Source of the DNA: Glycomyces buryatensis
Lineage (GTDB): Bacteria > Actinomycetota > Actinomycetes > Mycobacteriales > Micromonosporaceae
Length of the DNA: 64,000 nt
Assembly: GCF_004912275.1 (NCBI RefSeq)
Contig: NZ_STGY01000042.1
Span: 30,710-94,709 of the forward strand
Direction of reading: 5' to 3'
Part shown: piece by piece, positions 42,660-50,982 of the stretch
Position numbering within the stretch: position 1 is the stretch's first letter
Layout: every line of letters begins with the position of its first letter
The notes under the pieces: generated by a model
What the model saw: only the letters and a program-made list of their open reading frames with translations
Databases searched by the model: none
Told to the model about the DNA's origin: nothing
Made by a program: the position numbers and the translations under genes

Positions 42660-43865
42660 ATGAAGACGCTGATCGTCTACGCCCACCCGGAGCCGAAGTC
42701 GCTCAATAGCTCACTGAAGGACCTCGCGGTGTCCACGTTGGAGGCCGCCGGGCACGAGGTGCGGGTGAGCGATCTGTATGCGATGAACTGGAAGGCGATC
42801 GTGGACGCCGCAGACTACGGGCCCCACGCCTCAAGTCCGCTGAGGGTCGCCCGGGACTCGGGCCGGGCCTTCGACGCTGGGGCGCTAACCCCGGACGTCC
42901 TCGCCGAACAGGAGAAGCTGCTGTGGGCCGACACGATCGTCTTCCAGTTCCCGCTGTGGTGGTATGCGATGCCCGCGATCCTCAAGGGCTGGGTGGACCG
43001 GGTTTTCACCTACGGCTTCGCCTACGGCGTCGGCGAGCACAGCGAGACCAAGTACGGCGAGCGCTTCGGCGAGGGCACCCTCGCGGGCAGGAAGGCGCTG
43101 CTGTCGGTGACGGTCGGGGGCCCGCAGTCGCACTATGCCGCCCGCGGGATCAACGGCCCGATCGACGATCTGCTGTTCCCGATTCACCACGGCATCCTCT
43201 ACTACCCGGGCATCGAGGTGCTGCCGCCGTTCGTGCTGTACGGCACCGACCGGACGACCGACGAGGACTACCCGGTCATCGCCAAGGCCTGGGAGCAGCG
43301 CCTGCTCACCCTGGAGTCGACCGAGCCGATCGCGTTCCGGCGGCAGAACTTCGGCGATTACGAGATCCCCTCGCTGCACCTGAAGGAAGGGCTGGAGCCG
43401 GCGGACCGCACGGGTTTCGGGCTGCACGTGCGCGGCTTACGGCCGGCCCTGCCGGCCCCGCCGGTAGCAACCCGCAACTCGCTTCCCACTCCCACTCCCA
43501 CTCCCACTCCCACTCCCACGATGCTGGGCGCGGACGCCAGGCAGGCTGAGGCGGCTCGGCGGCTCGACCCATTCCCGATACAGCATCCCAGGCGGGGCCA
43601 GATCGAATTTGAATCGATCCCCACTGAACACCCGCAGGGTCAACTCATCTGCAACAGGTGGAGCCGGAACCAACTCAGAACCCCCTCCCCTCCCCCCCCT
43701 GCCCACCCACCCACCACCGCCTACCAACCATTTCGAGAGCGGGCTCTCGCCCGCGCGGGGATCCGGGTCCGGTTCGGCGTGCTCGGCAGTACCGGTTCCG
43801 GGGCTTTCGCCCGCGTGAGGATCCGGGTGCGGGGGCCAGCTCCCGCACCCTCATCGACCCGCTGA
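42660..43865 (+). CDS. NAD(P)H-quinone oxidoreductase-like protein with abnormal C-terminal extension
   Basis: The first about 265 residues form a flavodoxin-like NAD(P)H dehydrogenase (MdaB/NQO1-type): KTLIVYAHPEPKSLNSSLKDLA, WADTIVFQFPLWWYAMPAILKGWVDRVFTYGFAYG, LLSVTVGGPQSHYAARG and NFGDYEIPSLHLKEGLEP. The family normally ends about here. The frame then continues for about 135 residues of low-complexity sequence starting with PTPTPTPTPTP from a CCCACT hexanucleotide array (43485-43519). The original stop was probably lost by a frameshift or insertion. The divergent MmyB-type regulator is the likely controller. Confidence 0.88.
   Translation: MKTLIVYAHPEPKSLNSSLKDLAVSTLEAAGHEVRVSDLYAMNWKAIVDAADYGPHASSPLRVARDSGRAFDAGALTPDVLAEQEKLLWADTIVFQFPLWWYAMPAILKGWVDRVFTYGFAYGVGEHSETKYGERFGEGTLAGRKALLSVTVGGPQSHYAARGINGPIDDLLFPIHHGILYYPGIEVLPPFVLYGTDRTTDEDYPVIAKAWEQRLLTLESTEPIAFRRQNFGDYEIPSLHLKEGLEPADRTGFGLHVRGLRPALPAPPVATRNSLPTPTPTPTPTPTMLGADARQAEAARRLDPFPIQHPRRGQIEFESIPTEHPQGQLICNRWSRNQLRTPSPPPPAHPPTTAYQPFRERALARAGIRVRFGVLGSTGSGAFARVRIRVRGPAPAPSSTR
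43485..43519 (+). repeat. CCCACT hexanucleotide microsatellite
   Basis: Five whole copies of CCCACT and one partial copy, in frame within the 42660 gene, encode a Pro-Thr run. Changes by one hexamer would keep the reading frame, so this array does not itself cause frameshifts by whole-unit slippage. Confidence 0.9.
43741..43834 (+). repeat. Imperfect direct repeat in the extension
   Basis: The block CT(C/T)TCGCCCGCG(C/T)G(G/A)GGATCCGGGT appears twice, starting at about 43743 and 43804, about 61 bp apart. Both copies lie in the abnormal tail of the oxidoreductase gene, supporting a duplicated or imported segment. Confidence 0.6.
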
Positions 43866-43882
43866 GTCCTGGTTCATCTCCT

Positions 43883-44362
43883 CTAGCCTGCCGTTACCGG
43901 GCCCGCCCTTGAGACTGCTCGGGCCGGGCCGAAGGCCCTTGGGATTCCGTTCGCTTCCTCAGTCACTCGGATCGTCACCTCCAGGTCGTTGACCTCGCAG
44001 CTTTCGAGTTCGGCGCTATTGGCCGCCACCATCGCCGCAGCGGCCGCACAGGCCTCCTCGTCTCCGAACAGGACCTTCGCGGCTCCTGCCAGCGCGGCCG
44101 CGTCGGCGGCTCCCTGTGCGCGATGCCTGGCCGCCGTGGCCTGGCCGACCGCGGCGAACGCCACCGTCGACACCACCAGGGCCGCCACGACACCGACCGC
44201 GAGCACCGTCGCCGAGCCTTCCTCCCCGCAGCCGGCCCTTCGGCCGTCCCGGGGCCCTATTGCGGTCCGGAGTGCGTTGGGGCGTTGCTTGTCCCGTTCG
44301 GCTTCGTTGGGAAGGTCGCATTGCCGCTTGTCGGCTCGATCGGGCCCGGCCGCACGGTTCAT
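43883..44362 (-). CDS. Rv3654c/TadG-like Flp pilus-assembly protein
   Basis: A 159-residue single-span protein. The cytoplasmic basic N-terminus of about 50 residues (MNRAAGPDRADKRQC...) leads to GEEGSATVLAVGVVAALVVSTVAFAAVGQATAARHRAQGAADAAALAGAA, the TadE/TadG-like core with the Ala-rich region after the span. Two Cys (EACAAAA and ESCEVND) lie outside. The ATG overlaps the TadE stop (ATGA at 44359-44362). It is the last gene of the Tad operon. Confidence 0.85.
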   Translation of the reverse strand: MNRAAGPDRADKRQCDLPNEAERDKQRPNALRTAIGPRDGRRAGCGEEGSATVLAVGVVAALVVSTVAFAAVGQATAARHRAQGAADAAALAGAAKVLFGDEEACAAAAAMVAANSAELESCEVNDLEVTIRVTEEANGIPRAFGPARAVSRAGPVTAG

Positions 44363-45021
44363 TCGGCCACCCCCGGTTCGAGTGGTGCGGTTGCCACTGC
44401 TGTCACGTCCATCGATGGGGCGAGCGGACCCAACGGCCGCGACGGCGCGGTCACCGTGGCTCGCGCGAGCCCGGCCTCCTGGGATATGGCGACCGACGCG
44501 CCATCGGGCAGGTACGCGGCCGCTGCGGCCTGGGCGTTCTCGCCCCTGGCGGCCGCGATCGCGGCGCTGTTGGCTGCGTCGATCGCCCGGACCTTCACCC
44601 CGACGGTCGAGATCGCCCACATCCCCAGGGCCAGCACCGCCACCACGGCCGGGAGCACCGCCGCCAGTTCGGCGGTGACGAGTCCCCGTTGGCCGTCCGC
44701 TCCCGACCGGCCGCGCCGAGACGCGCGAGGCCTGCCGTTCGCGCCAGAACCCGCTCGCCGTCCCGCTCGCTGACTGGCTCGCCGTGCAGATGAAAGACCT
44801 GTGCGGCTGCCGTCGCCAGAGCGGCGGTGCGGGGATGACCCGCGGCGGCCGGGGCCTCCCGCTCGGCGGCGTTCGGTGGGAAGGCACGGTGGTCTTCGCC
44901 GTGGAACATCCACATTGTGGCGACGAAGCCGGCTCTCAGGCTGCGCCCGTGCACCGTCAGGTGGTTGCGCCGCTTGGTTCGGCCGCTGGCCCGGCGCGGG
45001 CCGGATCTGGGCCGCCGTCAT
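44359..45021 (-). CDS. TadE-family pilus assembly protein
   Basis: A 220-residue protein. The last 110 residues are a TadE-like minor pilin: GQRGLVTAELAAVLPAVVAVLALGMWAISTVGVKVRAIDAANSAAIAAARGE. The first 110 residues are an Arg/Pro/Ser-rich region (RRPPCLPTERRRAGG...) not typical of TadE. The start at 45021 overlaps the stop of the Flp-like gene by ATGA, the operon's normal coupling, so the extension may be real. An internal start nearer the pilin domain cannot be excluded. Confidence 0.8.
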   Translation of the reverse strand: MTAAQIRPAPGQRPNQAAQPPDGARAQPESRLRRHNVDVPRRRPPCLPTERRRAGGPGRRGSSPHRRSGDGSRTGLSSARRASQRAGRRAGSGANGRPRASRRGRSGADGQRGLVTAELAAVLPAVVAVLALGMWAISTVGVKVRAIDAANSAAIAAARGENAQAAAAAYLPDGASVAISQEAGLARATVTAPSRPLGPLAPSMDVTAVATAPLEPGVAE

Positions 45022-45731
45022 GACAGGGCACGTTCGATGAGGGCCGACAGCGCGCTTTGGACCGTGCCCGAGGTGAGGACTTTCAACAGCACTCCCGCGA
45101 AGGCGACCGCCGCCAGAGTCCCCACGGCGTATTCCGCGGTGCTCATGCCGCTCTCTCCGCCACCGCGCATCTTGGAGGCGAACTTCCCGCCCCAGCTCGG
45201 TTTGGTCACGCCTTTCATGCGGCCCGGGCTCCATTCGTCCTCGCGCGGGCGGGGCCGCGGGCTCGGGCGGTGGGTCTGGGCGGCTTCGGATCGGGTACGG
45301 CCGGTTTCGCCTTCGGTGTTTCGGATCGGGGTCTTGCAGCAGCTGAGTTGGGACGGCTTGCAGGCGGCGTCTCCGCGACCGCCGCTGTTCGAGCGGGGCG
45401 TGCGCTGGCGCGGTTCGGTGTTGCCGTCGGCGTTCGGACCGGTCGCGGTCCGGCACCGTTCGTCGCCGCCATCGATGTTCGAGCCGGTCGCGGTCCGGTC
45501 ACGTTCGCCGCCGCATGGGCGGGGCGACGTCCTGGTGCCGAAGTCGGTGCCGCGCTGGTCCGGTACGGAGTGGATCGGGAGTTTGCAGGCGGTCATGGTG
45601 GTGTCTTCTCCGGTTTCATTGCGGTGCTCGACGGGTCGGGCCGTGGTGGTCGGGGTGAGTGCGGTGGTCTGAACTGGTGCGGTGGTCTTGGCGGGTGTGG
45701 TTGTCGGGACTGTTGCGCTGTTCGCGGTCAT
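45018..45731 (-). CDS. Flp/DUF4244 pilin-like protein with long N-terminal extension
   Basis: A 237-residue frame. The C-terminal 50 residues match the DUF4244 pilin-like family (GMSTAEYAVGTLAAVAFAGVLLKVLTSG), with the E of the pilin motif. The N-terminal about 190 residues are Thr/Arg/Gly-rich, with a duplicated DRTATGSN / CRTATGPN block. Pilins of this family are usually 60-80 residues. Good ribosome sites precede both the ATG at 45731 (AAAGG) and the one at 45596 (GGAGAAG), and a shorter start (MKGVTKPSW) is also possible. The start is uncertain. Confidence 0.72.
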   Translation of the reverse strand: MTANSATVPTTTPAKTTAPVQTTALTPTTTARPVEHRNETGEDTTMTACKLPIHSVPDQRGTDFGTRTSPRPCGGERDRTATGSNIDGGDERCRTATGPNADGNTEPRQRTPRSNSGGRGDAACKPSQLSCCKTPIRNTEGETGRTRSEAAQTHRPSPRPRPREDEWSPGRMKGVTKPSWGGKFASKMRGGGESGMSTAEYAVGTLAAVAFAGVLLKVLTSGTVQSALSALIERALS

Positions 45732-45764
45732 GCGGTGTTGCCTTTCTTCTCGGTGGTGTTCGGT

Positions 45765-46391
45765 TCAGATTCCGGTGCCCACGGTGTCGGCGACGATGCC
45801 GAAGACCACCGGGCCGATGCCGGCGATCACGAAGGCGGGCAGGAAGCACAGGCACAGCGGTCCGATGAGGGCCACGGCGGCGCGTCCGGCGCGTTCCTCG
45901 GTTCGGGTGCGGTGCTCGGCTCTGAGTGAGGCCGCCAGTTGTTCGAGTCCGGCGGCGATGGCCGCGCCGGAGTCACCGGACCGGTCGAGCTGTTTGGCGA
46001 GCCGGTCGGCACCGGGCAGGCGCCCGAGTTCGGGTGCGGCCTCGGCGGCGGTGGCGCCGAGGTGGATGGCCTGGGCGAAGCGGGCGAGCCGTTCGCCGAT
46101 CGCCGGTTCGTCGCTGCGGGCGACTGCGAAGGCCGCCTGAGGGAACGGGGCTCCGGCCCGCAGTCCGGCGGCGAGCAGGTCGAGCGTCCAGGGCCATTCA
46201 GGAGCGAGGCGGGCCGCGGTGGCCTTCTCGACCCGGTCCGGATCGGTCTTGAGCAGTCGTGCCGTGAGCCACCACAATCCCAATCCGACGGCGATTCCGG
46301 TGCCGCCGCCGATGACGACGACCGCAGCCGCCCCCGTCAGCGGGGCGATGCTAAACCTGGCGGTCGCTGCGATGCCGGCCGGTGCGCGCAT
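45765..46391 (-). CDS. TadC-like type II secretion F family protein
   Basis: A 208-residue membrane protein, one of the two inner-membrane platform proteins of the Tad apparatus. It has N-terminal span VVVIGGGTGIAVGLGLWWL, a cytoplasmic helix bundle (LDLLAAGLRAGAPFPQAAFAVARS...LGRLPGADRLAKQLDRSGDSG) and C-terminal span ALIGPLCLCFLPAFVIAGIGPVVFGI. Its start overlaps the TadB stop by TGATG. Confidence 0.88.
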   Translation of the reverse strand: MRAPAGIAATARFSIAPLTGAAAVVVIGGGTGIAVGLGLWWLTARLLKTDPDRVEKATAARLAPEWPWTLDLLAAGLRAGAPFPQAAFAVARSDEPAIGERLARFAQAIHLGATAAEAAPELGRLPGADRLAKQLDRSGDSGAAIAAGLEQLAASLRAEHRTRTEERAGRAAVALIGPLCLCFLPAFVIAGIGPVVFGIVADTVGTGI

Positions 46392-47053
46392 CACGCTGCC
46401 TCCGTTCCGACCGAGGCGATCAGCGCCCGAGTCCAGGCAAGGCCCGCTCCTTGGAGGACGATCGCTCCGGCCAGGCAGGCGATGCCCGCCCAGCTCGCCA
46501 GGAGGAAGGCGACGGCGTCGATGCCGAGCGATTCCCCCAAGGCGACTCCCGCCGCGGGCAGGACCGTCAGCAGGCCGGCGGTGGCGCGGATGGAGGCGGT
46601 CTGGGCCCGGCCTCTGGCGGCCGCCTGCTCGTCCTCTCGCAGGTGGTCGGCGAGACGGCGGCACAGCTCCGCCGCCGGAGCGCCGAGCTCGGACGCGACC
46701 GACCAGGCCGCGTTCAATCGCCTGGCGGTGGACCGGGCACCGCGGGGCCAGTCCGGTTCGATCGCGGCGATCGCGCGGGCCGGGTCCGTCCCGGCGGCGA
46801 GATCGGCGGCCAGGTAGGCGACGGTGTCGGCGGCGCCCTGCCGGGCTTCGCGAAGGTGCTGGCGGCGCAGGGACCGGTGCCAGGCGGCCAGGGCGGCCGC
46901 GGTGTAGACGGCGGCGAGGACACCGGCGGTCACAGCGGCGAGCGCGCCGAGCCCGGAGGCGAGCCAGGCGGCGGCGATGGTCGCGGCCGTCGCCGCTGCG
47001 GCGGCGGTGCGCTTCGGTCGGTGGATCATCAGAGCTCGGGCGATGGCGTTCAT
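46391..47053 (-). CDS. TadB-like type II secretion F family protein
   Basis: A 220-residue membrane protein. Two N-terminal spans (about 16-38 and 40-58), then a cytoplasmic domain (REARQGAADTVAYLAADLAAGTDPARAIAAI...ELCRRLADHLREDEQAAARGR), and two C-terminal spans (TAGLLTVLPAAGVALGESLG, FLLASWAGIACLAGAIVL). This is the inner platform protein partner of TadC. The ATG overlaps the TadA stop (TCATG on the plus strand at 47050-47053). Confidence 0.86.
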   Translation of the reverse strand: MNAIARALMIHRPKRTAAAAATAATIAAAWLASGLGALAAVTAGVLAAVYTAAALAAWHRSLRRQHLREARQGAADTVAYLAADLAAGTDPARAIAAIEPDWPRGARSTARRLNAAWSVASELGAPAAELCRRLADHLREDEQAAARGRAQTASIRATAGLLTVLPAAGVALGESLGIDAVAFLLASWAGIACLAGAIVLQGAGLAWTRALIASVGTEAA

Positions 47054-48222
47054 GAGTTCCGCTCCCTCAGCAGGCGTTCGAGGATGCCGGCGGCCGGTCC
47101 GGGGCCGTGGCGGGTCCAGGCGGTCGCGACGGTCAGACCGCCGGACCTGGAGGTGTCGGTGTCGATGACGGCGAGTTCGGCGACCTGACGGCCGTTTCCG
47201 CATCGTCGCAAGTGGATGATGACGCGGAGGGCGGCGACGAGCTGGGCGTGCAGGCCGGCGCGTGGCAGCCCGTGCGGGAGGGCCAGGGCCTCCAATCGCG
47301 CCGGGACGTCGGCGGCCGCGTTGCAGTGCAGGGTTCCGGCCCCGCCTTCATGTCCGGTGTTGAGCGCGGCCAAGAGTTCGCTGACCTCCGCGCCCCTGCA
47401 TTCGCCGACGACGATGCGGTCGGGCCGCATCCGCAGGGCCTGGCGCACCAGCGATGCGAGGTCCACTTCGCCGGCGCCCTCGATGTTCGCCGGCCGCGCT
47501 TCGAGGGTGAGCGTGTGGGGATGGTCGGGCGCGAGCTCGGCGGCGTCCTCGACGATGACGATCCGCTCCGCATCGTCCGCGCAGGACAGCAGGCTCGCCA
47601 GCAGCGTCGTCTTCCCGGTGCCGGTCCCGCCGGTCACGACGAACGGGAGCTTGGCTTTGACGATGCGCAGCAGCACGTCGGCCAGGTCGGCGGTGAGTGT
47701 GTCGGCAGCGACCAGTTGCGCCAGCGTGAAGGCTTTCGAGCGGTGGGTTCGGAAGGACAGGAACGGGCCGTTCGCGGCGATCGGCGGCAGGACCGCGTGG
47801 AAGCGGGTGCCGTCGGGCAGCCGGACGTCGGCGTACGGGTTGCCCGCGTCGAGGCGGCGGCCCGCCGCTGCCGCGAGGCGGCAGGCCAGCGAGCGGATCG
47901 ATTCAGTGCCGCCCAAGGCGACCGGCGCGGGCCGCAGTCCCTCGCCGCGGTCGATCCACACCCCGTCCTCCCCGTTGACGACGACGTCAGTGACGGTGGC
48001 GTCGTCCAGCAGCGGCTGGAGTGCCCCGGCGCCGGTGAGGTCGTCGGCCAGCGCGGCGGACAGGTCGAGGAGCCCGCGCTGGTCCGGGGGTGCGGCGCCG
48101 GATTCGCAGAGGGCGCGGACGATGTCGGCTTTGGCGGTGCGGCCGCGCTGCTCGCCGGGTGCGGCCGGGTCGGTCTGGGCGGCGAGTTGGCGGCGGATCC
48201 GATCCAGCAGTTCGCGGTTCAT
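47050..48222 (-). CDS. tadA: TadA/CpaF-family pilus assembly ATPase
   Basis: A 390-residue secretion ATPase that powers assembly of Flp-type pili. It has DVVVNGEDGVWIDRGEG, the Walker A GGTGTGKTTLLASLL, the Asp/Glu-rich box VEDAAELAPDHPH and Walker B RPDRIVVGECRGAEVSELLAALNTGHEGG with the His box. The start at 48222 overlaps the Ssd-like gene by ATGA; the much longer open frame is a shadow. Confidence 0.93.
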   Translation of the reverse strand: MNRELLDRIRRQLAAQTDPAAPGEQRGRTAKADIVRALCESGAAPPDQRGLLDLSAALADDLTGAGALQPLLDDATVTDVVVNGEDGVWIDRGEGLRPAPVALGGTESIRSLACRLAAAAGRRLDAGNPYADVRLPDGTRFHAVLPPIAANGPFLSFRTHRSKAFTLAQLVAADTLTADLADVLLRIVKAKLPFVVTGGTGTGKTTLLASLLSCADDAERIVIVEDAAELAPDHPHTLTLEARPANIEGAGEVDLASLVRQALRMRPDRIVVGECRGAEVSELLAALNTGHEGGAGTLHCNAAADVPARLEALALPHGLPRAGLHAQLVAALRVIIHLRRCGNGRQVAELAVIDTDTSRSGGLTVATAWTRHGPGPAAGILERLLRERNS

Positions 48223-49457
48223 CGCACCGACCCGGCCCGGTCGGCGGCGCGCCGGGAGCGTTCGCCGCAGGCGGTGCGGGATTGGACCAGTTCGGTCCCG
48301 AGCGCGTCGACGACGCGGGCGGTGCGGCCTCTGGGAAGTCGGCCCTGCCGCAGCCGGGTCGGCAGGTTTCGGTCGGTGGGCATCTGCCCCCAGACGGGCA
48401 GGACGGTCGCGTCCTCGGGCTCGGTCCGCTGCGCAGCCCGGGCCCGCGCCGGAGTCGCGTTCTTGCGCGAGGCGCCGGCGGGCCGGGCGTGGCCGGCGCC
48501 GGTGGCGGTGCGCCGGACGAGGCCGAGGCGGGAGGCGTGGAGGCCGTAGGCGGTGCGGACGCTGCGGGCGGCCTCCCAGTTGCGTTCGCCGGGGGCGACG
48601 AGCAGTGCGACCGAGCGGGCGGCGCTCGCGGCGCGGATCGCGGCCTCGCTCGGTTCGCGCGGCAGGTCGGTGACGATGAGGTCGGCGGCCAGGCGGGCGG
48701 CGTGGAGGACCCGTCCGACGAGTTCGGGGTCCACGCCGGCGGGGTTGTGCGGGTCGGGTCCGATCAGGTAGAGCTCGCCGCGCTGGGGGAGTCCGGCGAG
48801 GAGTCGTTCGGGTTCGAACGGGCCGGTGGCGCCCGCCAGGGAGGGCCAGCGCCAGCCCGATTGAGAGGCCAGTCCGGCGGCGGCGTCGATGCCGCCGCCG
48901 GTCACGTCGAGGTCGATGAGGACTGCTCGCTTGCCGCTCTGGGCTGCGGCGGTGGCCAGGCCGAGTGCGAGGGTTGAGGCGCCGGCCCCGCCGTGCCCGG
49001 CGACCGTGGCGACGACCGGTGCGAGTGTCACGGCGCGTTTGGCGCGGGTGAAGCGGTCGAGGAGCCATTCGGCGCCCTCGGGTACGGCGATCACGTGGTC
49101 GGCGTGCAGTTGGATCGCCATGGGCCACAACATGGACGTGTCGGCGGGGTCGGCGCCGAGCCAGGCCATGGTGGTGCAGAGGATGAGTCCGGGCCGCTCG
49201 GGGAGGCGGTGGGCGAGGCAGTCGGGGGCGACGTCGGCGCCGACGATGACCAGGGGCGCGCGTTGCCATCGCGGTTCGGCGTCGCGTGGATGGCGGACCC
49301 GGTGGAGGGGGTGGCCGGTCGCGGCGGCGAGGGGCGCGACGAGTTCGGCGAGGCGGTCGTCGCCGGTGATGAGCAGGGATTCCGAGGCGAGGCCGACGGC
49401 GGCACCCTGTGGTTGCCGGGTGGTTGCTGCGGGTTTGAGGGTCGAGGTCGCGGCCAT
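48219..49457 (-). CDS. Ssd/TadZ-like MinD-family ATPase of the Tad locus
   Basis: A 412-residue septum-site-determining-like protein. Residues 1-120 are a receiver-like domain (ESLLITGDDRLAELVAPLAAATGHPLHRV). The ATPase domain follows with a deviant Walker A (VVATVAGHGGAGASTLALGLATAAAQSGK; GGAGAST instead of GKGGxGKT) and VLIDLDVTGGG. The Arg-rich C-terminus is not conserved. The ATG at 49457 has TAGGAG upstream. Related TadZ proteins place the Tad machine in the cell. It is the first gene of the operon. Confidence 0.88.
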   Translation of the reverse strand: MAATSTLKPAATTRQPQGAAVGLASESLLITGDDRLAELVAPLAAATGHPLHRVRHPRDAEPRWQRAPLVIVGADVAPDCLAHRLPERPGLILCTTMAWLGADPADTSMLWPMAIQLHADHVIAVPEGAEWLLDRFTRAKRAVTLAPVVATVAGHGGAGASTLALGLATAAAQSGKRAVLIDLDVTGGGIDAAAGLASQSGWRWPSLAGATGPFEPERLLAGLPQRGELYLIGPDPHNPAGVDPELVGRVLHAARLAADLIVTDLPREPSEAAIRAASAARSVALLVAPGERNWEAARSVRTAYGLHASRLGLVRRTATGAGHARPAGASRKNATPARARAAQRTEPEDATVLPVWGQMPTDRNLPTRLRQGRLPRGRTARVVDALGTELVQSRTACGERSRRAADRAGSVR

Positions 49458-49544
49458 GATCACTCCTACATTCAGTGGCGGATGTGTGCCTTGGAGTAAC
49501 CATGTCCGGCAGTGTCAAGGGTTGGCAAGAAAAACTTTTGAGGC

Positions 49545-49627
49545 TGTGGATAACTTCCGGCGAAAGGTCGATAAGGGACATTTCAGAAAGCACGTTTCGG
49601 TGCTGGACCGGCCGCGCCTGTGGATAA
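49545..49627. promoter_or_regulatory. Two DnaA-box-like sites upstream of the Tad operon
   Basis: The minus-strand 9-mer TTATCCACA (TGTGGATAA on plus) occurs at 49545-49553 and 49619-49627, 74 bp apart, between the aldose epimerase stop and the Tad operon start. A TTGACA hexamer occurs nearby on the minus strand but no well-spaced -10 was found. These could be genuine DnaA sites or coincidental. Confidence 0.45.
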
Positions 49628-49680
49628 CTCGGCGTGTCGTACGCGAGTGGACGTCATCTCCCGATATGGAGGGACAAAGA

Positions 49681-49719
49681 CGAGTGAGGGACCGTCGCGA
49701 TGCGACGGTCCCTCACTCG
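49681..49719. terminator. Terminator of the aldose epimerase gene
   Basis: An 18-bp perfect stem (CGAGTGAGGGACCGTCGC with its complement) has a 3-base GAT loop. It lies 10 bp after the minus-strand aldose epimerase stop. Confidence 0.85.
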
Positions 49720-49729
49720 ATTGGAAACG

Positions 49730-50626
49730 CTATTCGGGACGGATGCCCCACACGCCGAACCAGGCCTCGCTGGGGGACAGCTCGACCACGTCCTCGCCGC
49801 TGGCGAGCGCGTTCGGCGGGCAGGTGGTCGGCTCGATCGCGACCGAGGCGCGGTTGCGGTCCCCGTCGAGGCCGTCGGCGGTGTAGATGTGGACCCAGTC
49901 GAAGGACTCGTCCATCCACACCGTGACCGCAGAGCCCGAGACCGGGTCGGCCAGGCGCACCTCGGCCTTGCCGTCCGAGCCGCGGGTCAGGCCGCCGTAG
50001 CAGTCGTCGATGACGTGGTCCTTGAGGACGGTCGGCTTGGCGAGGTCGCCGGCCTCGTCGCCCACCGGGATCTGCTGCTTGTCGAGCTTGAGCTTCTTGG
50101 AGGCCGGGACGTGGAGCGTGGCCTCGTCGATGCGCTCCAGCGAACCGGGGACGAAGTAGGAGTGGGTGCCGATGCCGAACGGCAGCGTGCGGATACCGGG
50201 GTTCGAGACGGTGTGCGCGGCGCGCAGACCGCCGGGGCCGATCGACCAGCGCGTCCGCAGCAGCATCGTCCACGGGTAGCCCAGCCGCGCCGGGAGGCGG
50301 CATTCGAGGGTGACGGAGGTTTCAGTGACCTCGACCGCCGTCCACTGGGCCCAGGCGACGAAGCCGTGGAGGGAGGTGTTCGTCTCGATCTCGTTGACCG
50401 GGAGCTGGAAGTCCTCGCCGCCGAAGGAGTAGCGGCCGTCGCGGACGCGGTTGGGCCAAGGGGCCAGGACATGCCCCGACCAACCCGGGGCCAGCTCGTC
50501 GTCGCCGTAGCTCATGACGATGTGGCGCCCTTTGTAGGTGTAGGAGCGCACGCCGCCGCCGACGGCGACAATGGTGGCCTCGTGGTCGGCATAGGCGATG
50601 GCCCATTGTTCGCCAGACAGCGCCAT
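49730..50626 (-). CDS. Aldose 1-epimerase family protein
   Basis: A 298-residue mutarotase-like enzyme that interconverts anomers of sugars. It has GDDELAPGWSGHVLAPWPNRVRDGRYSF, NTSLHGFVAWAQW (catalytic His), NPGIRTLPFGIGTHSYF and a C-terminal FDWVHIYTADGL and VAIEPTTCPPNALASG. The ATG at 50626 follows GGAGGTACCCCCG, a strong ribosome site, so the Met 15 bp upstream is less likely. It is divergent from citrate synthase. Confidence 0.92.
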   Translation of the reverse strand: MALSGEQWAIAYADHEATIVAVGGGVRSYTYKGRHIVMSYGDDELAPGWSGHVLAPWPNRVRDGRYSFGGEDFQLPVNEIETNTSLHGFVAWAQWTAVEVTETSVTLECRLPARLGYPWTMLLRTRWSIGPGGLRAAHTVSNPGIRTLPFGIGTHSYFVPGSLERIDEATLHVPASKKLKLDKQQIPVGDEAGDLAKPTVLKDHVIDDCYGGLTRGSDGKAEVRLADPVSGSAVTVWMDESFDWVHIYTADGLDGDRNRASVAIEPTTCPPNALASGEDVVELSPSEAWFGVWGIRPE

Positions 50627-50982
50627 CGGGGGTACCTCCATGTTGTTCGCGGTGCGCAGGATGTGCTTTGACGTTAGCTCATGTCCGATGACCTGCGGCA
50701 CGCGTGTCGATGTGGGCGAGATCGCAGCGAACCGTCGAAACCAACAAGACTCGTTATCGAAACCCTCCCAGTAAAACCGACAAACTAGTATAAATACCCA
50801 CGCTCACGTCGCCTGTCTCATATTTTGCGCGCCTTCTAGGACGCCTGTGAGGATCACCCTGCGGGCGCGGGGACTTCCGTCCACTCCCGGCTTGAGGCAC
50901 CATTTCACAAATAACTACCAACCGTCGCCTCCCGGAAGCCCCCGGTCGGCAACCACAGGGACAACCACTCAGGAGTACAACG
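50627..50982. promoter_or_regulatory. Divergent intergenic region, AT-rich core
   Basis: This 356-bp region separates the divergent epimerase and citrate synthase genes. It has an AT-rich stretch at 50745-50835 containing TATAAATA (about 50788) and TTTATACTAG on the other strand, plausible -10 elements; I could not find matching -35 hexamers. A good ribosome site (CAGGAGTACAACG) ends it at the citrate synthase ATG. No gene is seen within it. Confidence 0.4.

Noticed and set aside
43437-43727. Minus-strand Gly/Ser-repeat frames opposite the CCCACT array
   Set aside because: They arise only from the complement of the microsatellite and C-rich tract; the plus-strand gene continues through them.
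50745-50835. A full sigma-70-type promoter in the AT-rich region before citrate synthase
   Set aside because: Plausible -10 hexamers exist but I found no -35 at the right spacing, so I reported only the region.
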